Shown: positions 1 to 9,425, counted from the stretch's first letter. The stretch is DNA of 52,309 nucleotides from Methylotenera sp. (GCA_030682715.1 JAUXNQ010000063.1:1-52309); one strand, 5' to 3'. The notes: generated by a model not told the origin, from the sequence alone. Program-made: numbers and translations.

Positions 1-208
1 GCAGGTGCGCCGCTAGCAGCTCCCATGTGTGGTCATTGATGTCATGTCTTCTCAATGCTGATGTGGTCATTAATTTGGACTTCGTTGTTGCGAAGTCTTG
101 ATTATCTCATAATTTTTCAATCTCGTGACGACACTATCTAAACTAAAACGCTTAAATTTGAGCGCTCTGATTAGACTACACACTAGCTTATATAAACTAG
201 CGTGGCGC
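1..208. other. Gene-free left edge with two small dyads
   Basis: No convincing reading frame is seen. A 10-bp direct repeat (tgtggtcatt) occurs at about 26 and 63. A hairpin with 7-bp arms lies at 78-97 (gacttcg/cgaagtc). A second inverted repeat around 181-204 sits just past the stop codon of the small minus-strand gene at 209-325 and could help terminate it, although no clear U-tract follows. A gene cut by the window edge cannot be excluded. Confidence 0.4.
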
Positions 209-325
209 TTATTTCTTTGGTGCAGGCTTATTAGGTATGATGGTAGAACCTGACACCACCACTACTTTTTTATCCTGTTTAGGCTTTTTTGTCTCTTTGT
301 TTTTATGTAATTGTCCTTTTGCCAT
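209..325 (-). CDS. Small basic conserved protein (MAKGQ family), 38 aa
   Basis: The predicted 38-residue protein starts MAKGQLHKNKETKKPKQDKK and ends in a Val-rich then Pro/Lys-rich tail. The start has a strong ribosome binding site (AGGAG about 7 bases upstream). Short Lys-rich proteins beginning MAKGQ..NKE.KKPK are common uncharacterised proteins in proteobacteria; this match is from memory. The charge suggests nucleic-acid or ribosome association, but no function is known. The gene is monocistronic, with the tRNA about 270 bp away. The codon structure, RBS and recognisable family start make it likely real despite its length. Confidence 0.65.
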   Translation of the reverse strand: MAKGQLHKNKETKKPKQDKKVVVVSGSTIIPNKPAPKK

Positions 326-592
326 GATACTTCTCCTAAAATGTTCAACATCAAACTGATTCATCACGAATTAAACACTACGCGCCTAAACGTATTCAGA
401 TAAGTTTGATTAATATATTGGGTTGGACTTGTGTCATCCCCAATGGTTTCATCATAGACTGATACGCAAATATAGGTGGATTATTTTAGATAAGGACATG
501 TTAAACATGCGCCTATCAACTGGAGGTGTCAAAAAAAATCAAAAGACAAATGTGTGAAACTGGCCTATGGCCATTATTGAAACCAATTAAAT

Positions 593-669
593 TGGTCGGC
601 GTGGAGAGATTCGAACTCCCGACATCCTGCTCCCAAAGCAGGCGCGCTACCAGGCTACGCTACACGCCG
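593..669 (-). tRNA. tRNA-Pro (UGG anticodon)
   Basis: The reverse complement folds as a 77-nt cloverleaf. The acceptor stem is CGGCGTG/CACGCCG, the D-arm contains TAGC..GGTAGCGC, the anticodon stem-loop is CCTGC-TTTGGGA-GCAGG with anticodon TGG, and the T-loop is TTCGAAT. The 3' CCA is encoded. The sequence closely resembles the Escherichia coli proline UGG tRNA. No neighbouring tRNA is seen. Confidence 0.97.
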
Positions 670-877
670 AAGGCCAGCACTATACTGCTAAGTGGCATAC
701 CAGTCAACGATTACCGTCTGGTTTACATGGCGCACAAGAACCCACCTAAGCTTGCATACTAAGTTTGTATAAGGTTTGCATCAAGCTCATATCAACATAG
801 TCAATTAAAATAATAGTCAGTATTTTTAAAACGGCACTCGGAACTTAACTTATAAGCCTGCTAGACCGCTTCTTCAA

Positions 878-2866
878 TCAGTTAGTTTTTCCCACTCGCC
901 ATTGTGCATTAAGCAGGCGATCTTGGCGCTCGGTACCTAAACGTTTAATAAAAGTACAAGCCTGCCGATGGATAGTCACGCCCCTATCGCATGTTACGTA
1001 GCCAACAATCGTATCTGGGAAAGCTGGCTTGCAACATTTTGCCATATTGGTCTGTAAATTACCGATACCCTCTATCGTCACTTCTGTTGCCGTTAACTGT
1101 GCTGGTGCTTTTCTCACAGCAACATGACTGGTCTTCTCAACATGTTTTGGGTTCATCACCTCTTGGATAGCCGTAGCGATTTGGTGATCACTCACATCAC
1201 CACGACCAATCGCATTTAAAAAATCTTCCAGCTTATTAAAGTGCAATTTCTGGGCGAGCTTTTCCTGATTCACATCGCCCACGCCTGAGCGATGTAGCTC
1301 TTTATCTAACTTTGCTCGGCCTTGCGTAATATTTTCTTCTACGAGCTGGTGTTTAAACCAATGCCTAACCTTAGCGCGCGCACTGGCGCTTTTTAAATAG
1401 CCAAGCGTCGGGCTTAACCAATCACGGCTAGGAGCACCAAGCTTAGTCGTTAGAATTTCTACCCGTTGCGCGTTCTGTAGTTTATAACTGAGCGGTACGA
1501 TATGCCCATCCACTTTAGCGCCACGTGTGCGGTGCCCTAAGTCAGTATGTAAGGCGTAGGCAAAATCAATAGGTGTGGCGTCTTTGGGTAAATCAACAAC
1601 TCGCCCTTGCGGGGTAAACACATACACATTATCCTGAAACAATTCAGTTTTGAACTCTTCAAGGATGTCGCCGCTGTCTTTGGGCGCCTCTTTCCATGCC
1701 AATATTTGGCGTAACCAAGCGATTTTTTCATCCAGCACGATGTCCGACTTACCGCCTTCTTTATAGCGCCAATGCGCAGCCACGCCAAGCTCGGAGTATT
1801 CATGCATTTCGAAAGTCCGAATTTGCACCTCTAATGCCAAGCTTTCTGGGCCACTTACCGCGGTATGTAGTGAGCGATAGTTGTTACTTTTAGGGCGTGC
1901 GATGTAATCATCAAACTCACCAGGGATAGCTGGCCATAAGGCTTGCACCAAACTAAGCGCGGTATAGCAGTCTTTCACATCCTCCACCAAAATCCGAACC
2001 GCACGTACATCGAACAACTGCTCAAAATCAAGATTTTTGCGCCGCATTTTGTTAATAATGCTGTAGATATGTTTGGGACGACCTGACACTTCAGCTTTAA
2101 TACCAGCCTGCGCTAATTTCTGCTTAAGCGTATCCTCAACGTGTTGAATATATTGCTCTCGGTCAACACGGCGTGAATCCAGCAGCTTAGCGACCTCTTT
2201 GTAAAGCTGAGGCTCTAAATAACGCAGAGATAGATCCTCCATTTCCCATTTAAGCTGCCAAACCCCAAGGCGATTTGCCAGTGGGGAAAAAACACCTTGA
2301 ATACCGCGCGCAATCTGTTTTTGTTGTGCTTCGCTGGCGCCAGCCAAGTAACGAAGCGTTTGCGTGCGCTCGGCTAGTTTAATGAGCACCACACGAATAT
2401 CCTGCACCATCGCTAGCAACATCTTGCGCAAGCTTTCAATCTGCTTGCTGTTGTCGCTATTTTCCTTATCTTGCACTTGCAGGTCTTCAAACTCACTGAA
2501 TTCCTGCACTTGCTCTATGCGCAAAATACCTTCTACCAAGCTTACAATATCGCTACCAAACCGCGCTTTTAGCGTGTCCTGCCAATTATCGATATGCGCA
2601 GGCGCCGCATATAAAATGGTCGCGATAATGGTCTCCGCATCCATATTTAAGCTAATCAATATAGCCGCCGTGCCCGTTGCATGTTGTAACAACGGAACCC
2701 CTGTCAATTCAGTATGCGAGGCATACGCCAAGGTCGCAAGTTCACAAGCTTGGCGAATTAACTCAACCTCACCAGGTGAAAAGTGCTTCGATAACGAAGC
2801 TATCCATACTTGCGTATCATGATCAGATAAAGCAGGAATTTGTAACGAACTGGAGCCATGAATCAT
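878..2866 (-). CDS. relA: GTP pyrophosphokinase RelA, lacking the C-terminal ACT domain
   Basis: A long RelA/SpoT-type (p)ppGpp enzyme acting in the stringent response at the ribosome. An N-terminal pseudo-hydrolase region (residues ~25-180) carries YAAP where bifunctional enzymes have an HD pair, so hydrolysis is probably lost. The synthetase domain (~230-380) has RPKHIYSI and EFDDYIA..KSNNYRSLHT, the acidic EFDD being the RelA-type signature. A TGS domain (~405-465, VYVFTPQGRVVDLP) and a Cys-containing element (MAKCCKP, near 600) follow. The protein stops at 662 residues, whereas RelA is usually about 740 with a terminal ACT/RRM domain. No ACT-like sequence was seen downstream in any frame. 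It starts 6 bp after dodecin with only a weak Shine-Dalgarno sequence, so translational coupling is plausible. Confidence 0.92.
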   Translation of the reverse strand: MIHGSSSLQIPALSDHDTQVWIASLSKHFSPGEVELIRQACELATLAYASHTELTGVPLLQHATGTAAILISLNMDAETIIATILYAAPAHIDNWQDTLKARFGSDIVSLVEGILRIEQVQEFSEFEDLQVQDKENSDNSKQIESLRKMLLAMVQDIRVVLIKLAERTQTLRYLAGASEAQQKQIARGIQGVFSPLANRLGVWQLKWEMEDLSLRYLEPQLYKEVAKLLDSRRVDREQYIQHVEDTLKQKLAQAGIKAEVSGRPKHIYSIINKMRRKNLDFEQLFDVRAVRILVEDVKDCYTALSLVQALWPAIPGEFDDYIARPKSNNYRSLHTAVSGPESLALEVQIRTFEMHEYSELGVAAHWRYKEGGKSDIVLDEKIAWLRQILAWKEAPKDSGDILEEFKTELFQDNVYVFTPQGRVVDLPKDATPIDFAYALHTDLGHRTRGAKVDGHIVPLSYKLQNAQRVEILTTKLGAPSRDWLSPTLGYLKSASARAKVRHWFKHQLVEENITQGRAKLDKELHRSGVGDVNQEKLAQKLHFNKLEDFLNAIGRGDVSDHQIATAIQEVMNPKHVEKTSHVAVRKAPAQLTATEVTIEGIGNLQTNMAKCCKPAFPDTIVGYVTCDRGVTIHRQACTFIKRLGTERQDRLLNAQWRVGKTN

Positions 2867-2872
2867 TATTAT

Positions 2873-3082
2873 TTAGTCTTCTATTCTAAAACCAACCTTG
2901 ATAGTCACTTGATAGTGAGCAATCTGACCATTCACAATATGGCCTCTAGTTTCAACCACCTCAAACCAATCCATATGTTTAACGGTTAACGCTGCTTTAG
3001 CAATCGCGTTACGGACAGCATCATCAGAACCAACGGTAGACGTTCCAACAAGCTCAATAAGTTTGTAAGTATGGGCAGACAT
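2873..3082 (-). CDS. Dodecin family flavin-binding protein
   Basis: The 69-residue protein matches dodecins, small proteins that form hollow dodecamers storing flavins. Diagnostic features are YKLIELVGTS near the start, the segment DAVRNAIAKAALTV, W39 in the position of the flavin-stacking Trp, and the closing strand YQVTIKVGFRIED. The RBS AAGGAG lies 7 bases before ATG. It is transcribed with relA immediately downstream. A dispersed repeat element begins about 35 bp upstream. Confidence 0.93.
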   Translation of the reverse strand: MSAHTYKLIELVGTSTVGSDDAVRNAIAKAALTVKHMDWFEVVETRGHIVNGQIAHYQVTIKVGFRIED

Positions 3083-3117
3083 GTCATTCTCCTTGACTAA
3101 TAAATCTTAAAATAGAT

Positions 3118-3261
3118 GCTAAGGAAACGCGGAATAAGTGCCTGCGCGAGCAAATTGCTACGTTGCGCGGTACTCGCAATCTCGCTGTATAACGCATACT
3201 ATCTCGGCTTCTGCGTTCCGTGCGCCTAGCACTTTATCTCGCTCGGCAACTTATTCAGCGC
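3118..3261. repeat. Dispersed intergenic repeat, copy A
   Basis: The left part (3118-3192) matches, in inverted orientation and with about 85 percent identity by eye, the segment at 45276-45350. Shared cores include AAGTGCCTGCGCGA and GTACTCGCAA. The element is edged by an imperfect terminal inverted repeat around GAATAAGT (3131-3138) and ACTTATTC (about 3249-3256). No coding sequence is present. This organisation resembles a small non-autonomous mobile element. Confidence 0.7.
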
Positions 3262-3460
3262 CTCCCTATCTATCATCATCTGCTTTTTAGTGAAATATTA
3301 CCAATTTAATTTGGTGTCACTTATAGAGCTTTCAAGATGATCAAGGTCATCGCATCATCTAATCTACAGAATAGTCCTTACATTGATATCTCTCATTGTG
3401 TAAAAGCTGCCTATGGTAAAATTCAGTTAAATTTAATTTGGTTACCAACTTTATATCACC

Positions 3461-3721
3461 ATGACAAACACAGAACAACTAGCAAACAGCCTCAAAAGCA
3501 TCACAGGCCTGACAGACCAAGAATATGAAGCGCTCACTGCCGCACTTGCCAAAATGAGAGTACCGAAAGCAGAAGACTTTAGCGTCCATTCAAAAATGCT
3601 ATCTGCCGTGCGCAATCAGCTACAACAACGCTTAAATAGCAATGTAAGTGATGATGAAAAAACAAAGCTCATGCATGATATTGCAGAACTTGATCGTAAA
3701 ATGAATGCTATCCATCCATAA
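3461..3721 (+). CDS. Uncharacterised small protein, 86 aa
   Basis: A soluble, mostly alpha-helical, charged protein with no signal peptide or cysteines. The second half is rich in Asp/Glu/Lys and Gln (VRNQLQQRL; DDEKTKLMHDIAELDRK), suggesting a two-helix or coiled structure. I do not recognise the family. An overlapping frame at 3337-3528 has weaker composition and is probably spurious. The secreted protein gene at 3808 follows on the same strand, 86 bp away. Confidence 0.55.
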   Translation: MTNTEQLANSLKSITGLTDQEYEALTAALAKMRVPKAEDFSVHSKMLSAVRNQLQQRLNSNVSDDEKTKLMHDIAELDRKMNAIHP

Positions 3722-3807
3722 CAGACAGCTTAGCCTTCAAAATTCTACCTCTGGAACTTAATCTTCAAACTAGGCGCTTAATCAAATCTGAATCATTGGA
3801 AACCAAA

Positions 3808-4200
3808 ATGAAAAAACTGCTCAGCACACTCATCCTTATGTTTATCAGCAATAGCGCGGTGGCTGGCTGGACAGAGTTCGGCGGTTCGAGCAATGATGGT
3901 AGCGTTAAGATTTATTACAACCAAGTCACTGCGCGTAATCAAGACCATGTGATTAGGGTTTGGAGAATCAAAGACTACATGAAACCTCAAGTAGTCAATA
4001 ACGTGACTTATCTTTCAGAGAAATCATTGCTTGAAGTCAATTGTACAACCAAGATGTTCAGAACAATGGCTTACACGCAATACAAGAAAAACATGGGGAG
4101 TGGTGACTCCGTGCTTAAAAACAGCAACCCTAATGAATGGCAATATATTGCCCCTGATATTTCAAGTGAAATCATGCGCAGGTTTTATTGCGGCATTTAA
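3808..4200 (+). CDS. Secreted surface-adhesin-E-like protein, 130 aa
   Basis: An N-terminal signal peptide (MKKLLSTLILMFISNSAVAG) is followed by a single small domain beginning WTEFGGSS. The pattern of Tyr/Trp strand residues (VKIYYN, VIRVWRIKDYM, SLLEVNC, WQYIAPD..SEIMRRFYC) and two conserved Cys fits the surface-adhesin E/periplasmic small-domain family (Pfam Adhesin_E, from memory). The role is unknown; such proteins are exported to the periplasm or outer membrane. A TTG four codons upstream could also initiate, but ATG at 3808 begins an ideal signal peptide. Confidence 0.7.
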   Translation: MKKLLSTLILMFISNSAVAGWTEFGGSSNDGSVKIYYNQVTARNQDHVIRVWRIKDYMKPQVVNNVTYLSEKSLLEVNCTTKMFRTMAYTQYKKNMGSGDSVLKNSNPNEWQYIAPDISSEIMRRFYCGI

Positions 4201-4500
4201 TATACTTCTTTTCGATATCGTTACTTTCGAACTGATTAGTTTGAAAAAGAACAACTTGCGCGACCACTAGAATTAACTCACTCAAATATTGGCTGTATTT
4301 AAATATCACTTTTAGCACCCCAAAATCTCTCCTCGCTGCTTAGCGTCCAGCGGTTCCGACTATAATACGATCAATTGTCACAAAAAATTCACGCAACTTT
4401 GTATGAAAAAATAAGAACATACACATGTGCAAACGCTTAACAGACGAACATTACAGCAATATGACAATTTTTAAACTTTATAGTCAAAGGAGACAATAAA

Positions 4501-4767
4501 ATGAATAAAACAATCCTACTTGTACCCTTGTTAACACTAGCATCATGCGCAAGTGTGCAAACAACGCAAATAGAGCACGATGGCATGCAAGCATACAAAC
4601 TCACCTGTAGCGAGTTCAATAGTAGCTTAAATGAATGCAAAGCTAACGCAGACAAATTATGTGCAAACGGATATAAACTAGTGGATCATCACAAAGACGT
4701 TTATGCCGATTCTGGGGACGGTTTTTATATGCCAACGACACATTATTTAACAGTCAAATGCTCGTAA
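4501..4767 (+). CDS. Small lipoprotein, 88 aa
   Basis: The signal peptide ends in a lipobox (LASC, Cys at about 16), indicating a lipid-anchored envelope protein. The mature part has four further Cys (CSEF, NECK, LCAN, terminal KCS) that could form disulfides. I do not recognise a specific family. The RBS AAGGAG lies about 10 bases before ATG. A TATAAT element at 4361-4366 upstream is a possible -10 box. Its 3' end overlaps the start of a quinone-oxidoreductase remnant by 10 bp, so it appears to have landed upstream of that fragment. Confidence 0.7.
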   Translation: MNKTILLVPLLTLASCASVQTTQIEHDGMQAYKLTCSEFNSSLNECKANADKLCANGYKLVDHHKDVYADSGDGFYMPTTHYLTVKCS

Positions 4768-5015
4768 CTAAATTTGCGAATGAGATTGCAAAACAATCAG
4801 GCAAAGCTATCAGTTATGTCAATCTACCACAAGATGAGTTTGCACTAGCTTTAGAAAGCATGGGCTTACCCAAACCCTTTGCAGCTTTACTTGCAGACTC
4901 AGATGTTGGCGCCTCAAAAGGCGGGCTGTTTGATAACAGCCATCAACTGAGCAGACTCATCAACAGGCCGACTAAATCATACAGCGCTGTCATTAAAGCA
5001 TCGTTGCAAAACTAG
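4758..5015 (+). pseudogene. C-terminal fragment of a QorB-like NAD(P)H:quinone oxidoreductase
   Basis: The 85-residue frame reads like the last third of atypical short-chain dehydrogenases of the QorB/NmrA type: SYVNLPQDEFALALESMGLP.PFAALLADSDVG and KGGLFDNSHQLSRLINRPT. The N-terminal Rossmann fold with its glycine-rich NAD(P) motif is absent. The bases before 4758 encode a lipoprotein in another frame. A full-length member is about 280 aa, so roughly 200 residues are missing. It is therefore probably a decayed remnant, although the fragment could still be translated from its ATG. Confidence 0.7.
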
Positions 5016-5275
5016 CGTAATTTGAAGGCTAGCCTAATTTGTTCAATTCGGATGTATCAATTTAGGCTGGCAAGCCTCTCATATAGAAAGATTAGCAAGC
5101 ATCATAAGATGCTATTAATCATCAATATGAATCATATTGGTTACATCCAACTCATAGCAAAAGCTTGGCTGGCTTAGTACCTAACATCCACCGTGAAAAG
5201 ATTGTGGAGTCATCTTTTCAGCCTGCAATTTTGTCATGCTATACTCGCCTCAAATTTTTTAACAGGCAAAAAAAA

Positions 5276-6151
5276 ATGATTCAATACAATCCTAAAGACT
5301 GGATTACGTTTATCTTCCGATTTCACGAATCTGATACCTTTCGACGACTCATTCCCATGATGATATTCATTGGCCTGTACGCTGGTGGCATAGCTTACTT
5401 GGAAATAGAATTTTGGCAACTCTCCGATAAAAGCCATGTTAAAAATATCCCGTTAATGCATACCACCGTTGGGTTTGTATTGTCCTTATTACTGGCTTAC
5501 AGAACCAACACCGCCTATGACCGTTGGTGGGAAGGCAGAAAGCTATGGGGTGCATTAGTCAACAACAGCCGCAACCTAGCCCTTAAACTTTCCGCTTTTT
5601 TATCCAATGAAAGCGACCGCAATTTCTTTAAAAAAGCCATTCCAACTTATGCCTCAGTGCTTTCCAAACATTTATTGAATGAAGAAGTCGGCCAAATGTT
5701 GTTTGAAGGCTTAGATTTAGAAATAGACCACCACAAACACAGCCCCAACCAAGTAGCTAAGATTTTGTTTCAAAAAGCCAACGACTTATATATATCTGGC
5801 AAAATAACAGGCGACCAGTTTTATATTATTAACGCCGAGCTACAATCATTTACCGATATTTGCGGTGCTTGTGAACGCATTAAAAACACACCGATTCCCT
5901 ATTCTTACAGCGCATTTATTAAGAAATTCATTTTCTTTTATGTCATGACACTGCCGTTTGGTTATGTGTTTAGCTTGGGTTATTACGTGATTCCAGTCGT
6001 GGTATTTATTTTCTATGTGTTAGCTAGCTTAGAACTGATTGCCGAAGAAATAGAAGACCCTTTTGGCGGTGATGATAACGACTTACCCACCAAAAAAATG
6101 GCCTCAAATATCAAAAAACACGTGGAAGAATTGCTTTCACAACCGACATAG
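5276..6151 (+). CDS. Bestrophin-like anion channel family membrane protein
   Basis: The 291-residue protein has membrane segments near residues 22-42 and 58-80 and a hydrophobic pair near 222-260. It carries the family signature RTNTAYDRWWEGRKLWGALVNNSRN shortly after the second segment and the C-terminal IEDPFG motif. Bacterial bestrophin homologues (formerly UPF0187) are pentameric anion or cation channels in the inner membrane. The reading frame is open 37 codons further upstream, but that extension lacks family similarity, so ATG at 5276 is chosen. The gene is monocistronic. Confidence 0.88.
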   Translation: MIQYNPKDWITFIFRFHESDTFRRLIPMMIFIGLYAGGIAYLEIEFWQLSDKSHVKNIPLMHTTVGFVLSLLLAYRTNTAYDRWWEGRKLWGALVNNSRNLALKLSAFLSNESDRNFFKKAIPTYASVLSKHLLNEEVGQMLFEGLDLEIDHHKHSPNQVAKILFQKANDLYISGKITGDQFYIINAELQSFTDICGACERIKNTPIPYSYSAFIKKFIFFYVMTLPFGYVFSLGYYVIPVVVFIFYVLASLELIAEEIEDPFGGDDNDLPTKKMASNIKKHVEELLSQPT

Positions 6152-6866
6152 TGCGCTCACTCAGAATAACGTACTTTCGCGTTTCCACTTAGGGCTTTAG
6201 CCCTTTAGTTGAGCGGTGATGTCAAATACTGGTACAGCACATATATTCCGTGGGGTAACCTTTACGGCCTTAGTACTTAGCGAGGCTGGGCAAGACCCTT
6301 GCCTCGTAGTCTTAAATCACGCGATTTAAGCTATCGAAATACAAGAAAACGTTTCAATAGCAAGTGCTTGCAATTCGTCGAAATGAAGCTCTATCTCTGA
6401 TTTTATTGTCATCTGCAAGCTCCTTAGAAATCAACTTAAGACAATTCATTATAAACCGTTCACTTATATTTATAAAAACTGGTTGTCGTTAGTGTATTAA
6501 TAGCCTTTTATGTTTCAGGATAGAGTTAGTTAATACATTCTGTGAAAAATTAGCAATTAGTTACTTACCAGATAAAAAGCCTGAATTATCAGGCTTTTTA
6601 CTAGTGCTTTATGCGGTTGGTGCTAGCGACTTATGGGTAGAACTAGTCGCTTATGGGGTGTCACACAAAAAGTGTTGTAGATATCATAAGGCGCAAGTAA
6701 TATCCTTTTAAAATCAATCAGTTAAAATTCAACCTAACGCCATATCATGCTACTAGTTTCTACACAAATTTACGCATAGGCTGCAATCACGCTGTGACCC
6801 ACTAATTTACTTGATTGTGAGTTAGTGCATTTATTATCCTGCTCATTCAAGATTAAAATATGTCAC
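6152..6866. other. Intergenic region bordering the accessory island
   Basis: No convincing gene. Near 6189-6215 a small hairpin (gggctttagccc) is followed by a segment reading gggtaacctttacgg..cttagtacttagcgag (about 6252-6285). Related words recur at 10838-10975 on the other side of the primase-helicase/ATPase pair. An intrinsic-terminator hairpin at 6573-6600 is annotated separately. Confidence 0.5.
6573..6600. terminator. Orphan bidirectional intrinsic terminator
   Basis: AAAAAGCCTGA and TCAGGCTTTTT form an 11-bp stem with a 4-nt loop and runs of A and T on the two sides. It lies more than 420 bp beyond the bestrophin stop codon and about 270 bp past the primase-helicase stop codon. It may end read-through on the minus strand or belong to a small unrecognised transcript. 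Confidence 0.75.
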
Positions 6867-9257
6867 TCAGGTTAGAGAATAGCCCATTACCCTGTAACCC
6901 TTCATTCGCTTGTCGAACATGCGCATAAGAACAGGTAAGTTCTCGTCAATATAATCGTAAATTTGCACCACCTTTTTTCCGTCATGCAAACGGTGCAGTC
7001 GCCCCGCATACTGCTGCAATGTTCCTCGCCATGAAATCGGCATGGTCAAAAACAAAGTATCCAGTTGTGGGTCATCAAACCCTTCGCCAATCAACTTACC
7101 TGTTGCAATAATCAGCCTCGACGTTCCAGTTGGCAGATTAGTCAGTTTTTCCATTTCAATCCTGCGCTGTTTAACACCCATTCCTCCGCAGAGCGTGATG
7201 ATATGCTCCGTGCATCCCTTCAGTTGTTCGGCAAGCAGAAATAAGTGATCTTTTCTTTCAGTCAGCACAAGTGGCGACCGTCCCGATGCTAAAGCCGCTT
7301 TTACATCCTGCACAATTTGCTGATTACGTTCTGAGGATTGAGCAAGATATGCATAGATCTCATGAATGGCTTCGGTTTCTGCTGGCAGCTTGAAACCTGT
7401 CTTTTGTGGAAAGACTTCATGATCGAAAGGTCGATGTTGATGCTTTTCATTAGCACGGTAACGAATTGGCCCGCACTGCATGAATATAATTGGGTGATGA
7501 CCGTCACGACGGATTGGTGTTGCTGTCAAACCCAACACGTATATTGCTTTAGCAGATTTAAGTATCTGCTCGAAACTGAAAGCCGAAAGGTGGTGACATT
7601 CATCAACTATGATTTGACCATAATCCGCAATACAATCATCCACCTCGCCCTTACGGTTTAGACTTTGCATCAGAGCAATATCGATAAAACCTCCATGCTT
7701 GCGCTTACCTCCGCCTAATTTTCCAATCTGTTTTTCATTAATATCCAGGAAGCTTGTTAGCCTGCTTGCCCATTGGTCCATTAACTGCGTTCTGTGCACC
7801 AAAATTAATGTGCTGACTTTACGTGCTGCTATGATAGCGGCGGCTGAAACCGTCTTGCCAAAAGCTGTGGGTGCGCACAAAACACCTGTATCGTGTCTGA
7901 GCATTTCTTTTACGGCTGGTATTTGCTCTGACCGCAACTCACCCAAGAAACTTACATCAATCGTTACACCGTTAAACCGCTCATCTCGAATGTTCACACG
8001 AATGCCGAGTGATTTAATTAGCGAAATTGCTTCATCTTGGCAGCCTCGCGGCAAAGCAATATATTTCTCAAAGTCTTCTGCACAGCCAATCACTCTTGGA
8101 ATATCAAAGGTTGAAAGCCGCATTTTTTGCGTTTTGTAAAATTCCGGATTCTGAAAGGCGGCTAAACGAACTAATCGATTCATCAGTGCCGTTGGCAAAC
8201 CCTCTTTTGGTATGAAAACCATATTGGCTGACACAATTTCCACCACGCTTGGGAATGGGCCATCAATTGGCTTGTCATCTAATCGCCTAGATGGTGGCTT
8301 AGTCCAAGGATCTTCGACGCCTTCATCAATACTGACAAATTTAACGCCCAGTACACCACCATCCATGTTCACAGATTGGATCACACGCTCCGCAGATTTT
8401 AAATTTACTCGTTCAACCTTAGCCAGATAATCCCACTGATCTTGATATGGCTGTAACAAATCATCGACAAAAACACTGCAGCCGTTTTCTCTTGGGATCT
8501 TTTGCAGAGGCAGTGCTATCAGATTACCAAAGCCTCCCTTGGGCATGGTGTCTTGATTGGGGAAAAGTCGATCATAAGATTTAAGATGTAGCAGGCGTTC
8601 ATTGTCACAAGTAAGTGTAATCAAAGCGCTACCCAGTCTTCTGGCTGTTGCTGCAGGTATTGGCTGGGTAAAGAAAATCCAGACATGGGCACCATTCCCA
8701 GATCTTGAAATTTCGAGACTGGCGTGAATGCCGTTAAGTTTTGCCGTGCGCGCAAATGCAGTTGCATCTTCTTGCCAGTGATCTCCATCAAAATCAGCCG
8801 CCAGAAACCAACAAGTCTCATCGGTCAATAAAGCATACGCGCCGATAGTTTTTTTGCCAGTCAGGTGAAGATAGATGGCTTGGTAATTTATACTGAGCAG
8901 CTTCCTGTTATTGCATTCGCTACATTTAACTCGTGGTTTGTCGCATACACCTGATAGCCATTCGTTGTCACAGGCAGGCGTATAACCAGAACGACCGTTC
9001 TTAGAATCCCAGCGTATAGGATAAACATCCTCTCTGCCTTTGAACAGTGAGCGAAACAGCTGAATTTTAGCGTCGATGGAAAGCTCTGGTGTTGCTTTCG
9101 CCTGATGGGAGGGCTTGACTGAAACTGATTTATTATTAGATTCAGATGTTCTTGTATGAGAGGATTTTGGTTCTAAACCTAATTGGTTGCGCAAGGATGT
9201 ATTCTCCTCACGTAACTTTTGACATTCATCTTCAAGTTGAGCAATGCGAATTTGCAT
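6867..9257 (-). CDS. TOTE-type archaeo-eukaryotic primase fused to superfamily II helicase
   Basis: The 796-residue protein has four parts. A short coiled coil covers residues ~5-30. A Cys-bearing linker (C-x8-C-x2-C, near 105-117) follows. An archaeo-eukaryotic primase domain (~60-290) has the DxD dyad in LAADFDGD and the histidine in SRSGNGAHVW. An SF2 helicase (~440-780) has APTAFGKT (Walker A), VDECHH, LTATP and QYAGRLHR. This is the architecture of TOTE conflict-system proteins, proposed to act in biological conflicts between mobile elements and hosts. The nuclease domain often attached in such systems is not visible here. An in-frame TTG at 9287 could add 10 residues; ATG at 9257 is preferred, but neither has a strong RBS. 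An AAA/DUF4143 ATPase lies upstream on the same strand. Confidence 0.85.
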   Translation of the reverse strand: MQIRIAQLEDECQKLREENTSLRNQLGLEPKSSHTRTSESNNKSVSVKPSHQAKATPELSIDAKIQLFRSLFKGREDVYPIRWDSKNGRSGYTPACDNEWLSGVCDKPRVKCSECNNRKLLSINYQAIYLHLTGKKTIGAYALLTDETCWFLAADFDGDHWQEDATAFARTAKLNGIHASLEISRSGNGAHVWIFFTQPIPAATARRLGSALITLTCDNERLLHLKSYDRLFPNQDTMPKGGFGNLIALPLQKIPRENGCSVFVDDLLQPYQDQWDYLAKVERVNLKSAERVIQSVNMDGGVLGVKFVSIDEGVEDPWTKPPSRRLDDKPIDGPFPSVVEIVSANMVFIPKEGLPTALMNRLVRLAAFQNPEFYKTQKMRLSTFDIPRVIGCAEDFEKYIALPRGCQDEAISLIKSLGIRVNIRDERFNGVTIDVSFLGELRSEQIPAVKEMLRHDTGVLCAPTAFGKTVSAAAIIAARKVSTLILVHRTQLMDQWASRLTSFLDINEKQIGKLGGGKRKHGGFIDIALMQSLNRKGEVDDCIADYGQIIVDECHHLSAFSFEQILKSAKAIYVLGLTATPIRRDGHHPIIFMQCGPIRYRANEKHQHRPFDHEVFPQKTGFKLPAETEAIHEIYAYLAQSSERNQQIVQDVKAALASGRSPLVLTERKDHLFLLAEQLKGCTEHIITLCGGMGVKQRRIEMEKLTNLPTGTSRLIIATGKLIGEGFDDPQLDTLFLTMPISWRGTLQQYAGRLHRLHDGKKVVQIYDYIDENLPVLMRMFDKRMKGYRVMGYSLT

Positions 9258-9425
9258 ATAGTGATTGGCTATGAATAAAAACTTCAATTATGCTAATGGT
9301 ACAATAAACTAAGCTTAAATTAATTTGAAAACTCAAGTCTTACTGCGTTAATATTAATCATGAAGAAAGCTTTAAAAAATTCAGTAAAGGTTGCCTCATT
9401 GCCAGCAAATACGGACTCACAGTCT

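Noticed and set aside
7338-7661. Plus-strand 107-codon frame inside the primase-helicase gene
   Set aside because: It lies antisense within clear SF2 helicase coding sequence, has no family features and no RBS; it is a shadow frame.
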